Source: an uncultured bacterium
Lineage (GTDB): Bacteria; Bacillota; Clostridia; Lachnospirales; Lachnospiraceae
Reading direction: 5' to 3'
Length of the DNA: 64,000 nucleotides
NCBI GenBank assembly: GCA_947651225.1
Contig: CANSYK010000013.1
Location: 1-64,000 of the forward strand
The notes below the pieces were generated by a model, which was not told the origin of the DNA, ran no database searches, and worked only from the letters and a program-made list of their open reading frames with translations. Each line of letters begins with the position of its first letter. The first letter of the stretch is position 1. Both the position numbers and the translations under genes were made by a program. Below, in pieces: positions 1 through 6,408 of this stretch.

Positions 1-2
1 TT

Positions 3-485
3 TTAATGAATTACATACCAATTTTCGACAATACACAGTTAAATCTACAGTCTCTGGCAGTTCCAACGCCAGCATCTGCTGCAACTTTCTATAATAGCTA
101 TACAACAGAGGATGGACTTATTATTGAGGAAACATTGACTGTTTTTCCAGAGAAAGCTAATACAGGTATTTCTACATTTTCTACGGGAAAGAAAAAAACA
201 GCTAAAAAAACACATAAAATTAAAAATTCTTCTGGAACCGTATTAGCTACTTATACTTTAACGGGAACTTTTACTTATGGTACAGGTGCTCCAGCGAAAT
301 GTGATTCAGCAAGTTATAGTACTAGCATCAGTGATTCTCATGGCAGTTTTATTGCAAATGCAGCTTATTCTTCTGGAAATCAGGCAATTGGAACATATAC
401 ATTTAGATATGCTATATTTACTATCTCAAAGGATTATGTAGAAAGCCTTACAATTACCTGCTCTGTAAATGGTGATATTTCATAA
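3..485 (+). CDS. Putative exported protein, 5' end cut by window edge
   Basis: Not recognised as a named family. The frame is open to the left edge of the window and an ATG lies at position 6, but no ribosome binding site can be seen, so the true start is probably upstream. The visible 159 residues are rich in Ser, Thr, Ala, Gly and Tyr. An AxA-like site near residue 25 (PTPASA) could be a signal peptidase site. A basic stretch (GKKKTAKKTHKIK) follows near residue 61, then a beta-prone region with two cysteines, one near residue 99 and one close to the C-terminus. This composition suggests a small secreted beta-sheet protein, possibly disulfide-bonded. It ends before a strong bidirectional terminator. 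Function is unknown. Confidence 0.6.
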   Translation, partial: LMNYIPIFDNTQLNLQSLAVPTPASAATFYNSYTTEDGLIIEETLTVFPEKANTGISTFSTGKKKTAKKTHKIKNSSGTVLATYTLTGTFTYGTGAPAKCDSASYSTSISDSHGSFIANAAYSSGNQAIGTYTFRYAIFTISKDYVESLTITCSVNGDIS

Positions 486-838
486 GTGATTTATCTGTTA
501 CATGGCTAAAGGCATTTGCCTAATGCAACTATTTTCTGGCAAATGATTGGCTGAAACTAAAGCGTGTTTGAATTTGCTTTTTGCAAGATGTGCTTCTCAC
601 TTTGTGGGAGATTTGGAGTTTGCTGCCTTTTGCATAGAAAAGAATATATTGTAGAAAATTAAAAAGAGGAGTATAAGGAATCGGCCAATTGATAAAATGC
701 ATTATCAGCCCCTTATACTCCTATGTTGCTTTGATAGTTTCAGTAACAAAGGTTCCAACCTTCTAAAGCAGTAAATTCACACTACTATTCATTATCTTCC
801 TTGAAAAACAGCGAGATATACAAACTATATAACAAACA
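486..838. other. Intergenic region between convergent genes
   Basis: No supported gene. It contains a copy of the recurrent AGCGTGTTTGAA motif (561-572) and a strong palindromic terminator (667-722). The stretch 573-660 has imperfect small inverted repeats around TTTGC and GCAAA but no convincing RNA gene. Confidence 0.6.
667..722. terminator. Bidirectional hairpin terminator
   Basis: Perfect 12-bp arms AGGAGTATAAGG (667-678) and CCTTATACTCCT (711-722) enclose a second inner dyad (TGATAA/TTATCA). It lies between the convergent partial exported-protein gene and the anti-sigma gene, so it can serve both strands. Confidence 0.75.
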
Positions 839-1450
839 TTAGTCTATCAGTGCATTATCAACTATAAAACGAATATCTTTGACCTCTGATTCCATCTTCT
901 GGTACACAGCTTCCTGCTCAGGATCATTTACATCCCACTGCACATCGCTTGCATAACAAAGAATATACGTTTTGTCTCTGGTAGAAAAAAGATAACGGTA
1001 TCCAACAAAATCATATCCCTTCTCTTCATACTGCTCTGCTGTCATCACTTCTTCATAGCAAACAATATAAAACAAAACCCCGCCATCGAGTGGATCTGTA
1101 CCGTCACTGACTGCCTCCCTGATTTGCTTATTGTAAACAACATAATTCTGGTCATTTTTCCCCACAGAATATTTTCCGCTCCAGCCATCCGGTAAAAGCA
1201 TTGTCAGATTGATTTCTTCTAGAGTTACTGTTTCCTGTTTGGCAGGTACTTCCACCACAATCTCGCGCGCAAAGGCAAATGCCCCAACACTAAAACTGCT
1301 AACCATAAGAACAACGGCTGCCGCAACTGCGGCAAAGCCTTTCAACCTTTTTTTTCGATGCTGCTGCCTATAATTAGGAAGCTGTTCTGCCTGCCAGACA
1401 AGTCTTTCATCAATATTTCCAATATGCTCGGTAAACTGTTTTTTATTCAT
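839..1450 (-). CDS. Anti-sigma factor-like single-pass membrane protein
   Basis: A 203-residue protein with a cytoplasmic N-terminal segment of about 36 residues (QFTEHIGNIDERLV), one membrane segment around residues 37-60, and an extracytoplasmic domain with a DUF4367-like pattern (TMLLPDGWSG, YVVYNK). Its first codon overlaps the end of the upstream sigma-factor gene by four bases (ATGA), implying translational coupling. By position and topology it probably binds the neighbouring sigma factor at the membrane and releases it on an envelope signal. The typical zinc-binding ZAS motif HxxxCxxC is not visible, so it is not a classical ZAS anti-sigma factor. The assignment rests on topology and operon context rather than a strong family match. 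Confidence 0.7.
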   Translation of the reverse strand: MNKKQFTEHIGNIDERLVWQAEQLPNYRQQHRKKRLKGFAAVAAAVVLMVSSFSVGAFAFAREIVVEVPAKQETVTLEEINLTMLLPDGWSGKYSVGKNDQNYVVYNKQIREAVSDGTDPLDGGVLFYIVCYEEVMTAEQYEEKGYDFVGYRYLFSTRDKTYILCYASDVQWDVNDPEQEAVYQKMESEVKDIRFIVDNALID

Positions 1451-2004
1451 ACCTCAATCCCCTCCCCCTCCAAATATTTTTTCAACTTTTGGCGCATTCC
1501 ATATAACATAGACTTCACCTTGCTCTGACTAAACCCTGTGCGCATACAAATACTTTCAATCGAGTCGAAATACCAATACCGCCTGATAAAAACATTTCGT
1601 TTTTCATCACTCTGCTTCCAGAGAAATTGATTAATTGCATATTCTATATGCTTCCGTTCCATTTCCGATTCAACATTGTCTGTGCCAGATACACATTCCC
1701 CCAACTCCTCCAATGAAGAAACGGCAGAATGGTTTCGTTTTGCAGCAGAAATGTATTCATATTTCTTTAATGCCAGATTTCTTGTAATCTTACTGACAAA
1801 TGCAGAAAATCTCTCTGGACGCTGTGTTGGAATTGCATTCCATACAGCAAGCCATGTATCATTCACACACTCTTCACTGTCTTCATAATTGGAAAGAATA
1901 TTATTCGCAATATAAGCACATAACTTCCCATATTTTGAAGACGTTTCCTTAATTGCACCCTCATCCCTCTCCCAGTATAGCTTTATAATTTCTTTGTCGT
2001 CCAC
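1447..2004 (-). CDS. ECF-type RNA polymerase sigma factor
   Basis: A 185-residue sigma-70 family regulator of extracytoplasmic-function type. Region 2 is visible near residues 5-75 (YEDSEECVNDTWLAVWNAIP, where DxxQD-like acids contact core polymerase). Region 4 lies near residues 120-180, ending in a helix-turn-helix (SIESICMRTGFSQSKVKSML). The start is GTG at 2004, preceded by the ribosome binding site AGGGGGAA. It is followed by a four-base overlap with a membrane anti-sigma-like gene, the standard ECF arrangement. A 17-bp dyad upstream may control it. Target promoters cannot be told from this window; the neighbouring GH5 gene is a possibility only. Confidence 0.88.
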   Translation of the reverse strand: MDDKEIIKLYWERDEGAIKETSSKYGKLCAYIANNILSNYEDSEECVNDTWLAVWNAIPTQRPERFSAFVSKITRNLALKKYEYISAAKRNHSAVSSLEELGECVSGTDNVESEMERKHIEYAINQFLWKQSDEKRNVFIRRYWYFDSIESICMRTGFSQSKVKSMLYGMRQKLKKYLEGEGIEV

Positions 2005-2072
2005 ATAAAATTCCCCCTCTTATCAGGGACTGTTAATTGCTTCATTGCCAGCCCCTTAGTTTGTGAAAGCTG

Positions 2073-2089
2073 CTTTCACTATATAAGTA
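2073..2089. promoter_or_regulatory. 17-bp dyad upstream of sigma-factor gene
   Basis: GTGAAAGC-t-GCTTTCAC is a perfect 8-bp dyad about 70 bases upstream of the sigma-factor start. It could be an operator or overlap the promoter. No T tract follows on either strand, so a terminator is less likely. Confidence 0.4.
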
Positions 2090-2150
2090 CGGTTTTTCCC
2101 CCATAGGTTGCAATAAATGGCAAAATCTTTCCCTGCAGATCCTAAACAAT

Positions 2151-3182
2151 TTACAGGTACTTAATAACCTCATCCACTACATCCTTAAAATGTTCATCCA
2201 TAAAGCCATATTGCATTTCCTTATAATTCCATGCTGCCCTTCCAATTCCATAATATTCAAATGCCTGATGAATCGTCTGATACCATTTTAGTGCTTCTAC
2301 TGCAGGTACACGGTTAATCACTCCATATTCCCCACAATAAAGTGTTGTATTTCTTTCCTCTGCTATCTGTACTGGTTCTGCAAAAAGAGCCAGAAAAAAT
2401 TCTTTGCCAAACATCTCTTCCATACACCCAAGCTTTGGAAAAACCTCTTCCTGATCTGGAAGCACACGCTTTACTGTCTCATAATATTCTTCATATGTAT
2501 GGGAAAACCCAAAACGAAAATCCTCCGGCATATCTTTCACCCATGTTGCTCCCTGATGTGTAAAAAGCAAAGGATCATAACAGTGGAAATTATATACAAT
2601 AAAGTCATCCTGTGGAGGTGCAAGTGCTTTTACTGCTGTGATACTGTTATTCCAATACCCACCAACTAAAATATAAATATCCGGGACAATACGGCGAATC
2701 CGGCGAATACAAGTATCAGCAATTCTATTCCATCTGTCACATAATTTTTCATCTGTTATTTCATTTAATATTTCAAATGCCAGCCCATCCTTATAACCAC
2801 CAAAACGTCTTGCAAATTCCTCCCAAAGGCGGTAAAAACGTTCCTGACAAAGCTCTTCCTCAAAAAAACCTGTTTCCTGCTCATCTGCATCAAATGAATA
2901 CCCTGCTGTCTTATGCAAATCCAATATCATATTCAAATGAAATTCCCTGCACCAGCCAATGACACGCTGAATATACCCAAAACCCTCTTCCTTATATGTC
3001 CCATCCTCTTCCTCTACCAGATTATAATCCACTGGAACACGCACATGGTCCAGCCCCCATCCGGCTATTCTTTCTATATCTGCTCTTGTAATAAACGTTT
3101 CATAACGTTCTCTTGTATGATCACACTGAGAAAACCAGCCTCCAAGATTCATTCCTCTTTCATAACCTGCCCATTTTTTCAT
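2151..3182 (-). CDS. Glycoside hydrolase family 5 protein (endoglucanase-like)
   Basis: An intracellular (no signal peptide) (beta/alpha)8 glycosidase of about 343 residues. GH5 landmarks are visible: RGMNLGGWF at the N-terminus, HVRVPVDY, the acid/base Glu in FEILNEI (about residue 141) and the nucleophile Glu in YCGEYGV (about residue 285). The conserved YNFHCYDP segment also fits. The family cleaves beta-1,4-linked glucans, mannans or related oligosaccharides; lack of a signal peptide suggests it works on imported oligosaccharides. An ATG at 3182 was chosen; a GTG two codons upstream (3188) is also possible, and AAAGGAG precedes both. It stands alone on the minus strand, downstream of the sigma-factor unit in map order and divergent from the response regulator at 3.5 kb. 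The exact substrate cannot be told. Confidence 0.85.
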   Translation of the reverse strand: MKKWAGYERGMNLGGWFSQCDHTRERYETFITRADIERIAGWGLDHVRVPVDYNLVEEEDGTYKEEGFGYIQRVIGWCREFHLNMILDLHKTAGYSFDADEQETGFFEEELCQERFYRLWEEFARRFGGYKDGLAFEILNEITDEKLCDRWNRIADTCIRRIRRIVPDIYILVGGYWNNSITAVKALAPPQDDFIVYNFHCYDPLLFTHQGATWVKDMPEDFRFGFSHTYEEYYETVKRVLPDQEEVFPKLGCMEEMFGKEFFLALFAEPVQIAEERNTTLYCGEYGVINRVPAVEALKWYQTIHQAFEYYGIGRAAWNYKEMQYGFMDEHFKDVVDEVIKYL

Positions 3183-3482
3183 AATCACTTTACTCCTTTA
3201 TCGTTAAATCTTTCCTATTCAATACATAAACGCACTGCCACTTTTACCACAATTTCATATAAAGTAACAGATTGAACGGAATTTTTATATTATATTTCAG
3301 ATATTTATACCATAATCAGACTTTAATGGCAATATTTCATTCTGCCAGACTTGATCCATCCAACCTCTGCCAAACAAAATATATAAATCACTACAGCAAT
3401 GATTTTTGACAGTTTCCCATGAGTTTAGTACAATAAATCACATATTGCAACTTAGAGCGTGTTTGAAACTATATGGAGGAGA
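3183..3482. other. Divergent intergenic region
   Basis: No gene seen in these 300 bases. They separate the minus-strand GH5 gene from the plus-strand response regulator and should hold both promoters. A copy of the GAGCGTGTTTGAAA motif lies at 3455-3468, directly upstream of the GGAGGA ribosome binding site. Confidence 0.5.
3455..3468 (+). repeat. Recurrent GAGCGTGTTTGAAA motif
   Basis: One of several intergenic copies of the same short sequence (others at 561, 11640, 22566 and 63488). Here it lies 7 bases before the ribosome binding site of the response-regulator gene. Confidence 0.6.
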
Positions 3483-4178
3483 ATGATGAAAATTTTATTA
3501 ATAGAAGATGACCGGGAAATCAGTGAAATGCTAACAAACTTCCTTGCGACAGAGCATTTTGAAATAGTAACTGCCTTTGACGGAAAAAGCGCCTGCAAAA
3601 AATTTTTTTCGGATACATACAGCCTGATCCTGCTTGACCTGATGATACCTGAAATAAGCGGAATAGAAGTTATGAAAACCATACGGGAAAACAGCACTGT
3701 ACCAATTATTATTATTTCTGCAAAGGATTCAGATTCTGACAAAACATTAGGGCTGGGTCTGGGAGCTGATGATTATATAACAAAACCATTTTCCGTTACC
3801 GAAGTGTTAGCAAGAATTAAAGCGAACATCAGAAGAACTACGCAATATGCGGCAAATAATGTAATGGAAAAAAGCACATATACAATGGGAAACCTTACCA
3901 TCAATACAAATGATTATTCTGTAATGAAAAATGGAGAGAAGCTTGAATTAACAGCAAAAGAATTTGAAATTTTAAAGCTCCTTATCAAAAACCCAAACAA
4001 GGTTTATACGAAAGAACAGATTTATTCTACCATATGGAACGATGTATATTTTGGTGATGAGAATGCCGTCAATGTTCATATCAGCAGATTGCGGAGCAAA
4101 ATAGAAGATAACCCACATAACCCACAATATATCGTTACCGTTTGGGGAATCGGTTATAAAGCGAGGGATATCGAATGA
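3483..4178 (+). CDS. OmpR-family response regulator (orphaned)
   Basis: A complete regulator of about 231 residues. The receiver domain (about 2-115) has acidic pocket Asp9/Asp10, phospho-acceptor Asp52 in LLDLMIP and Lys101 in YITKPF. The winged-helix DNA-binding domain (about 135-230) ends VTVWGIGYKARD. ATG at 3483 was chosen over 3459 because GGAGGA (3475-3480) sits just upstream of it. Its stop overlaps the ATG of a histidine kinase that is now destroyed by a nonsense codon and a large deletion, so this regulator has lost its cognate kinase. Similar regulators control ABC transporters that remove bacitracin or lantibiotics. It might still act through crosstalk or be on the way to decay. 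Confidence 0.88.
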   Translation: MMKILLIEDDREISEMLTNFLATEHFEIVTAFDGKSACKKFFSDTYSLILLDLMIPEISGIEVMKTIRENSTVPIIIISAKDSDSDKTLGLGLGADDYITKPFSVTEVLARIKANIRRTTQYAANNVMEKSTYTMGNLTINTNDYSVMKNGEKLELTAKEFEILKLLIKNPNKVYTKEQIYSTIWNDVYFGDENAVNVHISRLRSKIEDNPHNPQYIVTVWGIGYKARDIE

Positions 4179-4968
4179 GTGATAAAACTATTCTATTTTT
4201 ATTAACAGGGATTATTACACTGCTGACAGGTATTGTTTTCTATCAGCGGTTTATTTTTACAAAAGGAATACAGACGCATTTAGAAAATATCAGCAAGGAT
4301 CTGGAAAATATTTAAAAAAATGACAGCGATGAAAAAATCATGATATTTACTGATCATAAAACACTGATGCATTTAAGCGGTCAAATGAACCGGCTTTTGT
4401 TAGACCGGCAAAAAATAAAAACGGACTTTAAAAGGCAGGAAATATCTTCCAAAAAAATGCTTGCTAATATTTCCCATGATATAAAAACACCCATGACAGT
4501 TATATTAGGATTGCCTACAAAAACAAAACAATGAACCTGATGTTTTCCTATCCTGTCAAGAGACAGAAAATTTTGGCATCGCAGATGATAGCAGTCTGGC
4601 TTTTCAATTTTGCCGCACTTACCCTGACAAAACTGCTTTTGTACACCTGTATCTATATAGGCGCACAAAATAATACATCCTCCTTTGTAATTGATTTTGA
4701 TCTGGGAAGCCCAAACTTCTATGTGCAGCTTCTGGCAAAATCCGTCACTGTTGTAAGCATGGGCTTTATTGCATTGTTTGCCGGATTAACTATGAAATCA
4801 TCGAAAGCAACGATTATCACCTCCTTTTTGCTTATTTTTCTTACACAGGCAAATATAGGCGATTTTTCACTGGCTGGCAATGCTGTCTTTCCTGCCATTT
4901 TAATGATAATATCCCTGGCATTTGCTATTCTATCTGTCTGTAATGCAGAGACAAAGGATTTGATGTAA
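4175..4968 (+). pseudogene. Deletion fossil: histidine kinase N-terminus joined to ABC-2 permease C-terminus
   Basis: The first part is the start of a sensor kinase: MSDKTILFLL, one membrane segment, then DLENI. An in-frame TAA (4313-4315) interrupts it, and the same frame continues through the dimerisation helix and intact H-box (ANISHDIKTPMTVILG). At about 4508-4513 the reading switches frame and protein family, to the C-terminal 150 residues of an ABC-2 type permease (AYKNKTMNLMFSYPVKRQK, then about four membrane helices), ending at 4968. The order kinase, ATPase, permease is common in bacitracin/lantibiotic export loci. The simplest explanation is one deletion that removed the kinase ATPase domain, the transporter ATPase and the first part of the permease. 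The permease remnant may still be translated from ATG 4531 but cannot be a working transporter. Confidence 0.85.
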
Positions 4969-5050
4969 CTTTTTATTCCTGCGAAGCAGCAAGCCAGGTG
5001 GGCATGCCTGCATGTCCACCTGGCTTGCTGCTTCGCAGGAATAAAAAGTT
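4967..5050. repeat. Perfect 35-bp-arm palindrome (full copy of repeat family C)
   Basis: Arms 4967-5001 and 5016-5050 are exact reverse complements over 35 bases, with a 14-base loop (GCATGCCTGCATGT). Partial copies of one arm plus loop recur at 40564-40604 and 57821-57871. It overlaps the last two bases of the permease remnant, so it may act as a terminator, but its length and recurrence suggest a mobile REP/MITE-like unit. Confidence 0.85.
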
Positions 5051-5062
5051 GACAAAAAGATA

Positions 5063-5091
5063 TTGGAAACTTCCAGAAAATGCATTATAAT
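5063..5091 (+). promoter_or_regulatory. Probable promoter of HD-GYP gene
   Basis: TTGGAA (5063-5068), 17-base spacer, TATAAT (5086-5091). It is about 107 bases upstream of the GTG start and just beyond the long palindrome. Confidence 0.5.
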
Positions 5092-5197
5092 AATAGGTAC
5101 TGTATATTTTCGCAATATACAGACAACTTGTAATACGCAATTTTCAAACATATTTCTGGAAACAGAAACCAACAATAATAAGAACGGAGATTAATTT

Positions 5198-6307
5198 GTG
5201 ATAAAACGATATTTTGTAAGAACACGCTCATTGGAAGAAGGTATGCGAATAGACCAGACCATCAAAGACAGAATGGATCGGGTATTAATTGCCCGTGGCA
5301 CTATACTGGATTCCTATCTGATTGAATCACTGCGCAAACTTGAGATTGGGGGCATCTATGTTAGTGAGGGAGAAGAAGATCCAGAACCGGAAGAAAAAGC
5401 AATCGAGAAACCAATCCCCGCTGCCGCCAAAAATAATATTTCAAAACACCGAGCACCAGACCCCTCCAAGGTAAAACTGACGGAAAGTGTGAAAAAGAGA
5501 GTTTCTGAGGGAATCCAGTATTTATACAATAATTCTGATTCTGAAAAATTTACTAATACGACCAATAATATTACGAACAATCTAATGAAGGCAATCCAGG
5601 ACAATGATGCGATTGCCGTTGATATTAATGCCTTGAAAACCAGTGATGAATATACTTTTAAGCACAGCGTCGATGTTGCGACAATGTCCATGATAATTGC
5701 CAAAAAACAGGGATTAAAGCAGACAGATATTTATAATATTGGTATTGCGGGGCTTCTCCACGATATGGGAAAATCCAAAATTCCGCTAGAAATTCTGAAT
5801 AAACCCGGCCGCCTGAATGATGACGAATTTGCAATTATGAAAAAACATTCTATCTTTGGATATGAAATATTAAAAGAAAAAAATGAGTTTTCAACTGCAA
5901 TTTCCTTTGCGGTATTACAGCACCATGAAAAGATGAATGGAAAGGGGTATCCTTTGGGCGTTACTTCTGAAAAAATCTCTCCCTATGCAAAAATCCTGTC
6001 TGTAGCAGATGTTTATGATGCTCTTGTAACAGAACGCCCCTACAAAAAATCATTCTCCCAGCGCACTGCTGTCGAAATGATTATGTCTATGACGGAAGAA
6101 TTAGATATTACTGCTATGAAAAGCTTTTTGGGCAGTGTCATTCTCTATCCGGTAGACTCTGATGTACTGTTAAGCACTGGCGAGGAAGCCCGTGTCGTAA
6201 AAAATAATCCTGATTCGGTCCTTCGTCCAGTTGTTGTTGGGCTGACAACCGGACAGGTATATGATTTGGCAAATGATTTGAAATGTGCCAATATTGTTAT
6301 TCAATAA
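5198..6307 (+). CDS. HD-GYP domain phosphodiesterase (c-di-GMP type)
   Basis: A cytoplasmic protein of 369 residues. The N-terminal 60 residues resemble the DUF3391 domain often fused to HD-GYP. An acidic/Pro/Ala linker (about 57-90) is followed by the HD-GYP domain (about 130-330). Metal-binding and catalytic motifs are intact: His156, HD at 188-189 (LLHDMGKSKIP), His217, HHE at 242-244 and GKGYP at 249-252. Such proteins hydrolyse cyclic di-GMP to pGpG or GMP. GTG at 5198 is chosen with ACGGAGA upstream. It stands alone between the fossil transporter and the FtsX operon. The window also encodes a diguanylate cyclase at 30.6 kb, so both making and breaking of the second messenger are represented. 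Confidence 0.9.
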   Translation: MIKRYFVRTRSLEEGMRIDQTIKDRMDRVLIARGTILDSYLIESLRKLEIGGIYVSEGEEDPEPEEKAIEKPIPAAAKNNISKHRAPDPSKVKLTESVKKRVSEGIQYLYNNSDSEKFTNTTNNITNNLMKAIQDNDAIAVDINALKTSDEYTFKHSVDVATMSMIIAKKQGLKQTDIYNIGIAGLLHDMGKSKIPLEILNKPGRLNDDEFAIMKKHSIFGYEILKEKNEFSTAISFAVLQHHEKMNGKGYPLGVTSEKISPYAKILSVADVYDALVTERPYKKSFSQRTAVEMIMSMTEELDITAMKSFLGSVILYPVDSDVLLSTGEEARVVKNNPDSVLRPVVVGLTTGQVYDLANDLKCANIVIQ

Positions 6308-6362
6308 CTGTTATAACGAATCCTGTTTTTTACTTTTTCCAGGATTTAAGGATTATTTAATA

Positions 6363-6397
6363 TTTCCTTTGTTATACTGCCATTATAACAAAGGAAA
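6363..6397 (+). promoter_or_regulatory. Long dyad over -10 and ribosome binding region of the FtsX operon
   Basis: Perfect 14-bp arms TTTCCTTTGTTATA (6363-6376) and TATAACAAAGGAAA (6384-6397), 7-base centre. The left arm runs into a possible -10 (TATACT, 6373-6378). The right arm reaches the AAGGAAAGGAG ribosome binding site. It could be an operator for the downstream regulator or a hairpin masking the ribosome binding site. Confidence 0.6.
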
Positions 6398-6408
6398 GGA
6401 GCAAAACA

